In this document: in pieces, positions 47,969 through 56,790 of the stretch
Position numbering within the stretch: the stretch's first letter is position 1
Layout of the letters: each line of letters opens with the position of its first letter
From: Aestuariibius sp. HNIBRBA575
GTDB lineage: Bacteria; Pseudomonadota; Alphaproteobacteria; Rhodobacterales; Rhodobacteraceae
Length of the DNA: 64,000 bases
Reading direction: 5' to 3'
Assembly: GCF_040932005.1 (NCBI RefSeq)
Contig: NZ_CP162414.1
Location: 25,001-89,000, forward strand
The notes under the pieces: model-generated
Databases searched by the model: none
What the model was told of the DNA's origin: nothing
Seen by the model: only the letters and a program-made list of their open reading frames with translations
Program-made: the position numbers and the translations under genes

Positions 47969-48982
47969 TTAGTTTCGGTTGCGGATCTGATCGATATAAA
48001 CGGCGCCGATGACGACAACCCCGATGATGATCTGCTGAATGAATGCGGATGTGCCGGCCATGTTCAGGCCGTTTCGAAGAACGCCGATGATGAACGCGCC
48101 GATCATGCTGCCGGAAATCGACCCAACACCGCCCATCAGGGATGCGCCACCAATCACAGATGCGGCGATGGCGTCCAGTTCGTACATGACGCCTTCGTTG
48201 GGTTGCACGGTGACCAGACGGGACATCAAAACCATGCCTGACAACCCCGCCAAGGCACCGGATGCGGTATAGGCCCAGATTTTGGTGCGGATCACGTTGA
48301 CGCCTGACAGCCGCGCGGCCTCTTCGTTAGAGCCGACGGAAAAAATGTGTCGCCCGATTTGACGTTTTTGCAGCAGATAAGCGCCAAAGATCGCCACAAC
48401 CAACAGCAGAACCGCAGGATAGGGGATGCCGGGGAAAATGACCTTGGGAAAACCGTTATCCTGCATTTCAACGATGCGAAAAAACGACCCATTGCCAAGT
48501 TTCCCAAAGGCGTCGCCCAACCGACTGATCGGTGCGGCGCCCGTCAATTGCAGTGCAATCCCGCGGGCGATCATCATCATTCCCAGGGTCGCTACAAACG
48601 GCGTAATCCGCATTTTGGTGATCACCAGCCCGTTCACAAACCCACATAGCGCACCGGTAAAAATCCCAAGCGCCATGGCGGGCAAAACCGGAAGGCCTGC
48701 CTTGATGACCAATCCGGTAACGACCCCGGACAACGCCAGAACGGAGCCGACGCTCAGATCGATGCCACCGGTAATAATGACCATTGTCATGCCAATCGCG
48801 AGCAACCCGATCACAGTGGTCTGCAACAGCACGGTCAGCCCGTTGTTGATGGACAAAAAGGCTGGGCTGGTGAACGAAAAGGCCAAAATCAGCAACAACA
48901 ACGTCATCAAGGCAGACAGCTTGTGCAGGGTTGCACCTGTTGGCAAGAACCGTAAACGTTGGGGTTTTGGGGCGTCGGGCAT
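47969..48982 (-). CDS. Sugar ABC transporter permease (RbsC-like)
   Basis: 337 residues, about ten membrane segments. RbsC family: VLLQTTVIGLLAIGMTMVIITGGIDLSVGSVLALSGVV, GALCGFVNGLVITKMRITPFVATLGMMMIARG, GSNEEAARLSGVNV, and DAIAASVIGGASLMGGVGSISGSMIGAFIIGVLRNGLNM. First gene of the operon, with the operator candidate TGTTTTTAATTAT upstream at 49059-49071 and the GntR gene divergent. Confidence 0.92.
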   Translation of the reverse strand: MPDAPKPQRLRFLPTGATLHKLSALMTLLLLILAFSFTSPAFLSINNGLTVLLQTTVIGLLAIGMTMVIITGGIDLSVGSVLALSGVVTGLVIKAGLPVLPAMALGIFTGALCGFVNGLVITKMRITPFVATLGMMMIARGIALQLTGAAPISRLGDAFGKLGNGSFFRIVEMQDNGFPKVIFPGIPYPAVLLLVVAIFGAYLLQKRQIGRHIFSVGSNEEAARLSGVNVIRTKIWAYTASGALAGLSGMVLMSRLVTVQPNEGVMYELDAIAASVIGGASLMGGVGSISGSMIGAFIIGVLRNGLNMAGTSAFIQQIIIGVVVIGAVYIDQIRNRN

Positions 48983-49058
48983 TGTTGGTATTCTCCTAAA
49001 AAGCCCGCTTAGGCTTTAATAATAATAAACCGTAATCAGCGTTCTTGTCAGCGTCAAA

Positions 49059-49071
49059 TGTTTTTAATTAT
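49059..49071. promoter_or_regulatory. Candidate GntR operator, copy 1
   Basis: TGTTTTTAATTAT at 49059-49071, between the divergent GntR and ABC-permease genes. The same 13 bases stand at 52152-52164 upstream of the UxaB-AKR operon. Shared sequence, promoter position and GntR proximity support an operator; the flanks differ, and A/T-rich 13-mers can recur by chance. Confidence 0.5.
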
Positions 49072-49132
49072 TTTTGCACAGATCAAAAAAACCGATATAA
49101 ACCGCCCAAAGACTAAGAGGAAAAGAGCGTAA

Positions 49133-50038
49133 ATGGCCCGCACAAACACCCGTTTTATCACCGCGCATGGGCAGATGTTAACGCATTGTGACCAAATGAA
49201 AATTGGACAGTTTCTACCGTCCGAAAACGCGCTGGCAACTCAGTTTGGCGTCAGCCGTACCGTGATCCGGCATGTTTTAGCCAAGTTAAACGAGCAAGGC
49301 ATCATCGCGTTGAACGGACGCGAAAAGGTGGTGACCCGGCGGTCGGTTGATGATGACCAACTGGCGATGCCGGAATCATTATTAACGATCGAAGAACTGG
49401 AAGGCCGGTTTTTGGATTGGGTTTTGCGCATGGATGTGCCGCCCGGAACCGTTTTGAATATCGCGCAATTGTCCAAAAATTTCACCGTTGCCGCCCATAC
49501 ATTGCAGGAATTTTTTTCGTCGCTCAGCCGGTTCGGAATTGTCGCCCGCCGTCCGCGGGGGGGTTGGGTTTTGCTGGGCTTCACTGCGGAATATGCGGTG
49601 GAATTGTCAGATTTCAGAACGGTGTTAGAGCTGAACTCGGTACGTCATTTGGTGACGCTGTCGGACGACCATCCCATCTGGATCCAGTTGGCCGAGTTGA
49701 AGCAGCAACACCTGTCGTTGTTGGATCGCATCGACGTGGATTACCACGACTTTTCTCAGCTCGATGAGACATTCCACGAAGCCATCAATGGCGTGGTTAC
49801 AAACCGGTTTGTCAAAGAGTTCCAAAAGGTCATTTCCCTTGTGTTCCACTATCATTTTCAATGGAACAAGGCCGATGAACGTATTCGCAACGAAGACGCC
49901 ATACGCGAACATTTGGCTTATATTGACGCTCTCATGAGCCGGAATGCGGATCGTGCCGTTGCCGCGGCGCAGGCGCATTTAACGACGTCAAAACTCACGT
50001 TGCTAAATTCCCTAAAGGCCAACGCCCATGCGCTTTAG
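49133..50038 (+). CDS. GntR/FCD-family regulator with two winged-helix domains
   Basis: 301 residues. First winged HTH, residues about 1-65 (QFLPSENALATQFGVSRTVIRHVLAKLNEQGIIALNGREKVVTRR); second winged-helix-like segment, about 85-145 (LNIAQLSKNFTVAAHTLQEFFSSLSRFGIVARRPRGGWVLLGF); then FCD ligand-binding domain with the metal-site pattern D-x-x-FHE (LDETFHEAI) and HL. Usual GntR proteins have a single wHTH. Divergent from the RbsC-like operon and convergent with the AKR gene (4-nt overlap). Likely regulates both flanking operons. Confidence 0.82.
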   Translation: MARTNTRFITAHGQMLTHCDQMKIGQFLPSENALATQFGVSRTVIRHVLAKLNEQGIIALNGREKVVTRRSVDDDQLAMPESLLTIEELEGRFLDWVLRMDVPPGTVLNIAQLSKNFTVAAHTLQEFFSSLSRFGIVARRPRGGWVLLGFTAEYAVELSDFRTVLELNSVRHLVTLSDDHPIWIQLAELKQQHLSLLDRIDVDYHDFSQLDETFHEAINGVVTNRFVKEFQKVISLVFHYHFQWNKADERIRNEDAIREHLAYIDALMSRNADRAVAAAQAHLTTSKLTLLNSLKANAHAL

Positions 50039-51012
50039 CGTGTGACAAACTGGACGGCGTCGGGCGTCAAAGTCAGCTTTGCAGCGTCTAAGTTTCGAAT
50101 AAGAGAGCGCACTTTGCCCGTGCCAATCAACGTTGAAATCACAGCCGGGTGACGCAGCGCGAATTGGATGGATGCCTGCGCCAATGTCAGGCCGACCGCC
50201 TCGGCTTGGGTCTGCAACGTTGCGACCTGATCGCGAATTTCGGGCGATGCGGGGGCGTAATCAAAGGTTGCGCCATCCACGGGGCCGGTGGCCAAAATGC
50301 CAGAATTGAAAATACCGCCCAGTATCAACTGGGTTCCGTTTTGGGCACAGACATCTAGCAATTCGTTTTCAGCGTCGCGATCCAATAGCGTTAGGCGTCC
50401 GGCCAATAGGATGACATCAAGCGGGAAGGATTTCATCACATCTAGGCAGATTTGGGTTTCGTTAACCCCCAACCCAATGGCGCCGATACGCCCCTGGGCC
50501 TTTAGGTCGTGTAACGCGGGCAAGCCGGTGTCAAACAGATCGGCCAGATGTCGTGCGCCTGCCTGTTTGCCATGTGTTAAATCCCCAATGTCATGCACAA
50601 ATACGATATCGATTTTCGAAACGCCCAGACGGTCGCAACTGCCATCAAAGCTGGCAAGTATCCCTTTGGCGGAATAGTCGTAATGCACGTCGTTGGGCAG
50701 AGGGTTCACAAACCCATCGGCGTCGGATTGTTGCGTGCCGGGGGTTAAAACACGGCCAACTTTGGATGAAATTGTGTAGGCATTCCAGGGTTTTGTGCGC
50801 AAATACTGGCCCATGCGCTGTTCCGACAATCCGCGTCCGTAATGGGGCGCTGTGTCGAAATATCGAATGCCCGATGACCACGCAGCGTCCATGACCGCGT
50901 TGCAATCCGCATCGCTGACAACGCCCCCTAAATTGCCCAAGCTTGATCCCCCAAAAGAGAGCGTCGTCACCTCAATACCGGTGTTGCCAATTGGATTGCG
51001 CGGAAAGGTCAT
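50035..51012 (-). CDS. Aldo-keto reductase, aldose 1-dehydrogenase-like (L-galactose/L-fucose type)
   Basis: 325 residues. AKR fold: IPIGNTGIEVTTLSFGGSSLGNL-type start, catalytic Asp/Tyr in RYFDTAPHYGRGLSE, Lys in ISSKVGR, His in FVHDIGD. The group includes plant L-galactose dehydrogenase, bacterial D-threo-aldose (L-fucose) 1-dehydrogenase and pyridoxal 4-dehydrogenase. Together with LgoD/UxaB/UxaA-like enzymes, an L-galactose-to-lactone oxidation fits. Overlaps the UxaB-like gene by 4 nt, so one operon. Confidence 0.78.
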   Translation of the reverse strand: MTFPRNPIGNTGIEVTTLSFGGSSLGNLGGVVSDADCNAVMDAAWSSGIRYFDTAPHYGRGLSEQRMGQYLRTKPWNAYTISSKVGRVLTPGTQQSDADGFVNPLPNDVHYDYSAKGILASFDGSCDRLGVSKIDIVFVHDIGDLTHGKQAGARHLADLFDTGLPALHDLKAQGRIGAIGLGVNETQICLDVMKSFPLDVILLAGRLTLLDRDAENELLDVCAQNGTQLILGGIFNSGILATGPVDGATFDYAPASPEIRDQVATLQTQAEAVGLTLAQASIQFALRHPAVISTLIGTGKVRSLIRNLDAAKLTLTPDAVQFVTR

Positions 51013-52121
51013 GATGTTGCTTTCTGTTGGCGATTGACGATGCGGGACAAGGTGGGTTTTTCCGAAAAGTCACCCTTTGACGCGGCCCATTTTAGCAATG
51101 CGCCCATGCGGCGCTCTACCTTTTGGGAATGGTTTTGGGCGATGTCAGATATGCGATGTTCCAGGAACGGATTGGCAAACCTATCAAGCGTTGTTGCCAA
51201 ATAGGGGGTGAATTCATCTGCCAGCCCTGCCGCGCCAAAAGCAGGGGCGACCTCTGATTTTAACATCTGGATCAGTGCTGTTTTTTCGGACGACATATTC
51301 ATCACGTCGCGCATCAATAGATCAGGCACACCGTTTGTTTGCATCCAGCGATCGGCCAAAAAACTGTGCCCCAAATTCAGAACAAAAAGCTTGAGTGATG
51401 CTATCGTTTCAAGAGATGGGACAATTTGGATCGCCGGGTGGCGGCAGGGCGCGCGCAGATTTGCGTGGTCTTGGATGGCCCATAATGCGTAGGGTTCTGC
51501 GACGGCCCCAGCGGGTTCCAGCGGCTGTGATACAATCCGATCCACGAGGGAATTTACCCAGTGAACATCGGTATTTAGATAATCAACAAAGTCTGCTTTC
51601 GCGCCGTTCGCCAATTCCAACACCCGCGCTTTTAGCGTGTCACCGTTGTTTGTGATCAGTTCCATTGGCATGATCTGAATGGGCTTGGCCCCCTGTTCAA
51701 ATCGTTGACGCAGCAGCAACATCAATTTTGCAGGATAGGACATGGATTGATCAAAAACCGGGTTTTCATCACTGGGTCGCGCCAGAAAACCGGCATCACC
51801 CGTGTTTGATAAAACGATTTCAGCCTCGTTGACGAAAACGTCGATCACTTTCTGCCAATCACCCGCCGTTGATAGCGTGCGTTTGATGCTGTTCACATAG
51901 GTGAGCGTCGAAGATTGTTCGCCGTTTATCAGCCCTTCTATTTGAACGGGAAACGGGTGGGCCAATCCGTCCAAGCGCTGGGCACGGCTTACGTCGCCAG
52001 AGCTTTGGACAACGGTGATTGGGCCGACATCCTGACCTTCTGCCATCGCCTCCGAAATGAATAGGTCGGCATGAGCCTGCAAAAATCGGCTGGTACCAAA
52101 CTGAAGAATAGGGGTGCGCAT
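51009..52121 (-). CDS. uxaB: Tagaturonate/fructuronate reductase-like (mannitol dehydrogenase family)
   Basis: 370 residues. N-terminal Rossmann domain begins ILQFGTSRFLQAHADLFISEA, then VVQSSGDVSRAQRLDGL; C-terminal domain with ELITNNGDTLKARVLELA, LNTDVHWVNSLVDRIVSQP (the N-x-x-D-R-I motif region) and LNLGHSFLADRW. D-tagaturonate reductase (altronate oxidoreductase) is the best fit given UxaA-like and LgoD-like partners; mannonate oxidoreductase cannot be excluded. Promoter region has the candidate GntR operator. Confidence 0.8.
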   Translation of the reverse strand: MRTPILQFGTSRFLQAHADLFISEAMAEGQDVGPITVVQSSGDVSRAQRLDGLAHPFPVQIEGLINGEQSSTLTYVNSIKRTLSTAGDWQKVIDVFVNEAEIVLSNTGDAGFLARPSDENPVFDQSMSYPAKLMLLLRQRFEQGAKPIQIMPMELITNNGDTLKARVLELANGAKADFVDYLNTDVHWVNSLVDRIVSQPLEPAGAVAEPYALWAIQDHANLRAPCRHPAIQIVPSLETIASLKLFVLNLGHSFLADRWMQTNGVPDLLMRDVMNMSSEKTALIQMLKSEVAPAFGAAGLADEFTPYLATTLDRFANPFLEHRISDIAQNHSQKVERRMGALLKWAASKGDFSEKPTLSRIVNRQQKATS

Positions 52122-52151
52122 GGACGGGGCTTCCTTGTCAGACGAGATATT

Positions 52152-52164
52152 TGTTTTTAATTAT
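52152..52164. promoter_or_regulatory. Candidate GntR operator, copy 2
   Basis: TGTTTTTAATTAT at 52152-52164, 31-43 bp before the UxaB-like start. It is part of a larger imperfect symmetric A/T motif, TTGTTTT-N9-AAAACAA (52151-52173). Copy 1 is at 49059-49071. Confidence 0.5.
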
Positions 52165-52209
52165 ATAAAACAAAGCAAGTCAAGCAGCGGCGCGCAAGCT
52201 GTCCAAACA

Positions 52210-52236
52210 GCACCATATTTTCCAAAAATACGGTGC
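52210..52236 (-). terminator. Terminator between SDR operon and UxaB operon
   Basis: GCACCATATTTT (52210-52221) and AAAATACGGTGC (52225-52236) pair with a single G-T wobble and a 3-nt loop. Located 10-36 nt after the SDR stop on the minus strand, separating the LacI-regulated transporter operon from the UxaB-AKR operon. Confidence 0.75.
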
Positions 52237-52245
52237 CGTCGGAAA

Positions 52246-52998
52246 TTAGTAAGTGGCGCGACCGCCGGATAAATCAAACACAGCCCCTGTTGAATAGGAA
52301 CATTCCTCGCTGCACATCCATCCCACCATTGATGCAATTTCTTCTACCGTTCCCATACGGCCCATCGGAATTTTAGCGAGCATATACCCAATTTGTTCCT
52401 CTGTGACGTCGTCCAGCATTTCGGTTTTGATTACAGCAGGGCAGACCACGTTGACCCGGATATTGCTGGTGGCCAATTCCTTACCGAGGCTTTTGGTCAA
52501 TCCGATCACCCCGGCCTTGGATACTGAATAGGCAGAGGCATTTGGGTTGCCATCCTTACCCGCCATCGACGCAATGTTGACGATGCGCCCGTAATTGCCT
52601 TTTTGCATGATTGGCACAATGGCGCGCGAGGTGTGAAAGACGCCGTTTAGATTGACGTTCATTACCGCATTCCATGTCTCTAGCGGATAGTCTGTTACTG
52701 GCGTGTTAACCCCTGCAATACCGGCCGCATTGACCAACAGGTCGATCCCGCCGAGGTCGGCTTCAACTTCTGCGGCGGCCTGTTCGACATTGTTGTAATC
52801 AGACACATCCACCCGGTGGTGGATCACCTTTCCAAATTGTGACAGAGCGTTTTGGGCCCGCTGCAGGGCGTCGTCGTTAACATCCCAGAGAGCGACCGAA
52901 GCCCCACTTTGCAAAAACCGTTTGGCAAAGGCAAACCCCATGCCACGTGCGCCCCCCGTTATCACGGCACGACGTCCGTTTAGATCAAGTGTGTTCAT
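52246..52998 (-). CDS. SDR-family oxidoreductase
   Basis: 250 residues from ATG 52998. Cofactor motif AVITGGARGMGFAFA, NAAG, catalytic Ser in NIASMAGKDG and the Tyr-x3-Lys in YSVSK. Similar to many 3-oxoacyl-reductase-like/sugar dehydrogenase SDRs. Last gene of the transporter operon; a role in sugar or sugar-acid oxidation is inferred. The longer frame to 53070 overlaps the neighbouring gene. Confidence 0.85.
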   Translation of the reverse strand: MNTLDLNGRRAVITGGARGMGFAFAKRFLQSGASVALWDVNDDALQRAQNALSQFGKVIHHRVDVSDYNNVEQAAAEVEADLGGIDLLVNAAGIAGVNTPVTDYPLETWNAVMNVNLNGVFHTSRAIVPIMQKGNYGRIVNIASMAGKDGNPNASAYSVSKAGVIGLTKSLGKELATSNIRVNVVCPAVIKTEMLDDVTEEQIGYMLAKIPMGRMGTVEEIASMVGWMCSEECSYSTGAVFDLSGGRATY

Positions 52999-53027
52999 TG
53001 TTGTCTCCTTGAAATCGCGACCGGGGG

Positions 53028-53786
53028 CTATGACCAGCCGCCGTCGATGGTAAATTCTTGGCCGGTGCACATCGCGCTGTCATCAGCCGCCAAAAACAGC
53101 GCAAGCGCAGCGGCGTCCTGAGGCTGTATGTGGCCTGCCAAAGGTTGGTTCTGCGCCAGCATTTGTGCGCCTTGGGAATCGAAGTGGTCTGACATTTGAC
53201 GGTCGGTCATCACCCAACCGGGGGTGATTGTGTTGATCCGAACATGCGCGATGCCCAACGGTTTCACAAACGACCGTGTAAGACCATGCAGGGCTGCCTT
53301 TGCCGTGGTGTAACCGGGCATTCCGTCGTGTTTCGCTTTCCAGGATATGGAACCAAAGTTGATCACGGAACCGGATTTCTGGGCGATCATATGATCTGCG
53401 ACCGCCTGAATGGTGAAAAAAGCCGGTCGCAAATTGATCGCCATTGTTTGATCCCAGGAGCGTTCGGTCACATCCCGCCAATCATGTCGCGTTTCATTGG
53501 CAACATTGTTGATCAACACATCCACGCCGCCCCTGTCTGCGATGAATGCATGAACAGCGGCTCGCAATGCATCGGTGTTGGTGACATCTACGACACGAAA
53601 CCATGTTTTCGGCAACGCTGCCGCCAGCATTTGACCGGCATCCTCAGCAATGTCGATAAATCCAACCTGCGCGCCCTGATCGACAAAGGCGCGCACCATC
53701 GCCGCACCGATCCCTGTTGCACCACCTGTGATGAAAACACGTGCGTTTTCCAAACTTGGATATTTAGCTGAATTCGCTCGCATCAC
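53028..53786 (-). CDS. XylB-like sugar 1-dehydrogenase (SDR)
   Basis: 252 residues. KYPSLENARVFITGGATGIGAAM, then NNVANETRHDWRDVTERSWDQTMAINLR, INFGSISWKAKHDGMPGYTTAKAALHGLTR, and TGQEFTIDGGWS. These resemble, from memory, Caulobacter NAD xylose dehydrogenase and related galactose/arabinose 1-dehydrogenases, which oxidise an aldose to its lactone. Overlaps the ATPase gene by 4 nt. The importer genes upstream probably supply its sugar. Confidence 0.8.
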   Translation of the reverse strand: MMRANSAKYPSLENARVFITGGATGIGAAMVRAFVDQGAQVGFIDIAEDAGQMLAAALPKTWFRVVDVTNTDALRAAVHAFIADRGGVDVLINNVANETRHDWRDVTERSWDQTMAINLRPAFFTIQAVADHMIAQKSGSVINFGSISWKAKHDGMPGYTTAKAALHGLTRSFVKPLGIAHVRINTITPGWVMTDRQMSDHFDSQGAQMLAQNQPLAGHIQPQDAAALALFLAADDSAMCTGQEFTIDGGWS

Positions 53787-54889
53787 ACAGCGATCCGATC
53801 ACCTGTATCCGCGTCGAAAAAACACGCCTCGGCAAGGTTCAGCGCTAGGTTAATTTGTTCGTCCTCTGCGGGGCGAAACTTGGCTGGCAATACAGCAACC
53901 AACGATAGGCCGGATAAGGTAAAAACCACCATTGTATCCGGCCCGGTTGGTTCGACGACATCGACATTGACGTTTAATGCGATCATATCCGCCCCAGCGT
54001 TTTCGGGGGGCAAGAAATGTTCAGGACGCACACCCAATGTGACGGTTTTTCCAACATATGCAGCTAATTCAGGGTGTTGGTGACCTACTGGAAACACAAC
54101 ATCACCCTGTGGGCTGTGATAGGTCGCCATCAATTGGTGATCGTTACCCGAAATTTCGACCGGAATGAAATTCATCGATGGCGATCCCATGAACCCGGCC
54201 ACAAAGGTATTTGCCGGTTTCTGATAAATCGTGTCCGGGTCAGCAAATTGCTGAACTACACCGCCATTCATCACAACGATGCGGTCCGACAGGGTCATCG
54301 CTTCGACTTGGTCATGGGTGACGTACACAATGGTCTGCCCCAACCGTTTATGAAGCTTTTTCATTTCGGTCCGCATTTCAACGCGCAGCTTGGCGTCTAG
54401 GTTTGACAGGGGTTCATCAAACAAAAACAGCTGCGGATCGCGCACCAATGCACGCCCCATCGCAACCCGTTGACGTTGACCGCCGGATAATTGACTGGGC
54501 TTTCGATCCAGCAACGGCTCTATCTGCAACAGCTTTGCAACCTCAGCGACGGCGGCGTTCTGGTCTGTTTTAGGCACGTGGCGATTTTCCATGCCAAACG
54601 TAATATTCTGGCGCACCGTCATTGTTGGATAAAGAGCGTATGACTGGAACACCATTGCAATATTGCGGTCCTTGGCAGACAGTTCAGTCACATCCTGATC
54701 ACCCAATGTCAGCGTCCCATAAGAGCTGTCTTCGAGGCCGGCGATGATCGACAAAAGCGTGGATTTTCCGCAACCCGATGGTCCAACAAGTACGACAAAT
54801 TCGCCGTCCTGAATGTCGAGGTTCACATCACGCAGGGCGATGACATCGCCGTATTTTTTCCAAACTGTTTCAATGTTGAGACTGGCCAT
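53783..54889 (-). CDS. Sugar ABC transporter ATPase (MalK/UgpC-like)
   Basis: 368 residues: ATPase domain with Walker A GPSGCGKSTLL, signature LSGGQRQR, Walker B LFLFDEP, D-loop SNLDAKLR, H-loop VTHDQ; C-terminal TOBE/OB-type regulatory domain with GVRPEHF. Typical CUT1 ATPase. Immediately follows the permease gene. Confidence 0.92.
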   Translation of the reverse strand: MASLNIETVWKKYGDVIALRDVNLDIQDGEFVVLVGPSGCGKSTLLSIIAGLEDSSYGTLTLGDQDVTELSAKDRNIAMVFQSYALYPTMTVRQNITFGMENRHVPKTDQNAAVAEVAKLLQIEPLLDRKPSQLSGGQRQRVAMGRALVRDPQLFLFDEPLSNLDAKLRVEMRTEMKKLHKRLGQTIVYVTHDQVEAMTLSDRIVVMNGGVVQQFADPDTIYQKPANTFVAGFMGSPSMNFIPVEISGNDHQLMATYHSPQGDVVFPVGHQHPELAAYVGKTVTLGVRPEHFLPPENAGADMIALNVNVDVVEPTGPDTMVVFTLSGLSLVAVLPAKFRPAEDEQINLALNLAEACFFDADTGDRIAV

Positions 54890-55792
54890 TTATTTCACGG
54901 CTCCTTGAGTGAGACCCCGGACAAAGTAGCGTCCGCCGAGGAAGTAGATAACGAGGGGGGGAATGGCTGCGATCAGAACAGCAGCAGAGCCAAAACCGTA
55001 TTCACTGACACCAGTATCATCGGCATTCAGAGACATGAGCGCAGCAGTGATCGGGCGATAATCAGAAGAGCTGAACGTCACCGCGAACAGGAATTCATTC
55101 CAGATAAACGTGAATTGCCAGATGATCGTGACAATGATGATTGGCGGCGACAATGGGACCACAATTTTCCAAAACGTGCGGAAAAATCCCGCCCCGTCGA
55201 TCCGTGCCGCCTTGATCAGGTCATCGGGTAGATTGATCAGATAATTGCGGCAAAATAGGGTGGTGAAACAAGTGCCTTGAATGATGTGAACCAGTGCCAG
55301 ACCCGCCAAGGATTTTGAAAGCCCCAACCAGGCCAAAGTAATGGCCCAAGGCAGCAACACAACTTGTGGGGGCAAGAAAACACCAATCGTGATGGCCACA
55401 AAGACCAGACCGGCAAAGGGCATTTTCCATTTGGTTAACGCAAATCCATTGATCAGACCAACGGCCGTTGAAATCAGCGTTGCGGGAACGACCATCAACA
55501 TGGACGCCACAAAATAAGGTTTAACCCCTGTGCAACTGGCATTGATGCAGGCTTCGCCCCATGCGACGGACCAGTTTTCAAAGGTTAAACGGCTCGGCCA
55601 TCCGATGAAGCTTTCGCGTAGGATATCTTCGTTAAATCGGAGGGAGTTAAGCGCGATGACGGCCAGAGGCATCAAAACAAATGCCGCCAGAACCAACAAC
55701 GTTGAATAGAGCGCAATGCGACCCAGGATTTTCTTGGCTCCAAGCGGGCGTTTGCGGTCTAAATCCGGGATGTTTTCAGAAACCAACGTCAT
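54890..55792 (-). CDS. Sugar ABC transporter permease (MalG type)
   Basis: 300 residues from ATG 55792, which overlaps the stop of the upstream permease as ATGA. Segment TLISTAVGLINGFALTKWKMPFAGLVFVAITIGVFLPPQVVLLPW and the coupling loop LPDDLIKAARIDGAGFFRTFWKIVVPLSPPII are typical of the MalG/UgpE family. Partner of the MalF-type permease. Confidence 0.9.
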   Translation of the reverse strand: MTLVSENIPDLDRKRPLGAKKILGRIALYSTLLVLAAFVLMPLAVIALNSLRFNEDILRESFIGWPSRLTFENWSVAWGEACINASCTGVKPYFVASMLMVVPATLISTAVGLINGFALTKWKMPFAGLVFVAITIGVFLPPQVVLLPWAITLAWLGLSKSLAGLALVHIIQGTCFTTLFCRNYLINLPDDLIKAARIDGAGFFRTFWKIVVPLSPPIIIVTIIWQFTFIWNEFLFAVTFSSSDYRPITAALMSLNADDTGVSEYGFGSAAVLIAAIPPLVIYFLGGRYFVRGLTQGAVK

Positions 55793-56724
55793 TGGGTTGC
55801 TCCTTTTTGGCGACGCACAATCCAAGACAGGGTCAAAACCGGTAGAAAGATTACGAACAATCCGATCAGCATCCAGACTGCGGCGGCGGCGCCTTGGGCC
55901 AGCTCGCCTGCTGCAAACAAGCGGTCATAAACGAACATGGCCGGAAAGGTCGTCGAAATACCCGGTCCGCCATGGGTCAATGCCAGCACCAGATCAAAGG
56001 TCTTGATCGCGAATTGCACAAGGATAATGACCACAGAAATCATCACCGGCCAGATAGCGGGCAAAATGATCCGGCGATAGATTTTCATCATTCCCGCCCC
56101 ATCAATCTGACCTGCTTTGACCATATCGTGATCCACGCCGCGCAGGGCAGCCAATACCATCACCATGACAAATCCAGAGGCATGCCAGACGGCGGCGATC
56201 ACAACCGCATAAAGTGCCGTTTCACGATTGGTAATCAGGCTAAACGTGAAGCTTTCCCAACCGAGATTACGCATAAAGGCCTCAAGCCCGGTCGACGGGT
56301 TCAAAATCCATTGCCACGTGGTGCCGGTCACAACAAAGGAAATCGCAATTGGGTATAAAAAGATGGACCGAAGTAGGTTTTCGCCTTTGATTTTTTGATC
56401 CATGAGAATGGCCAAAAAGATACCAACGATGGTGGATAAGATGATGTAAAGCGCCCCAAACAGCGCCAGGTTCCAGACACCCGTTGTCCAACGGGGATTG
56501 CGCCAGAGCCGCGTATAGGCGTCAAATCCGGCGTAATCATATACCGGCAGCAGCGTGGACGTCGACAAGGACAAATAGATGTTCCAACCGACAAAAACGA
56601 AAATATAAATGCCCGTCGTAACGATGGTTGGCAAAAGCACGGCCAACGGAATGATCTGGGCAATCCGCGCAGCGCGACCTTTGGGGCGCGGCTTAAACGT
56701 TGGCGGGGCAGAGGCATGTGACAT
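55789..56724 (-). CDS. Sugar ABC transporter permease (MalF type)
   Basis: 311 residues; first span LAVLLPTIVTTGIYIFVFVGWNIYLS, then the coupling loop ALRGVDHDMVKAGQIDGAGMMKIYRRIILPAIWPVM. Typical UgpA/MalF-like permease. Ends with 4-nt overlap with the MalG-type gene; 66 nt after the binding-protein gene. Confidence 0.9.
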   Translation of the reverse strand: MSHASAPPTFKPRPKGRAARIAQIIPLAVLLPTIVTTGIYIFVFVGWNIYLSLSTSTLLPVYDYAGFDAYTRLWRNPRWTTGVWNLALFGALYIILSTIVGIFLAILMDQKIKGENLLRSIFLYPIAISFVVTGTTWQWILNPSTGLEAFMRNLGWESFTFSLITNRETALYAVVIAAVWHASGFVMVMVLAALRGVDHDMVKAGQIDGAGMMKIYRRIILPAIWPVMISVVIILVQFAIKTFDLVLALTHGGPGISTTFPAMFVYDRLFAAGELAQGAAAAVWMLIGLFVIFLPVLTLSWIVRRQKGATQ

Positions 56725-56790
56725 TGGGATCTCCGATCAGGACGGGATTGTTCGGGATGGCCAGAAATCCAGCCATCCCAAGCCCTTAGA

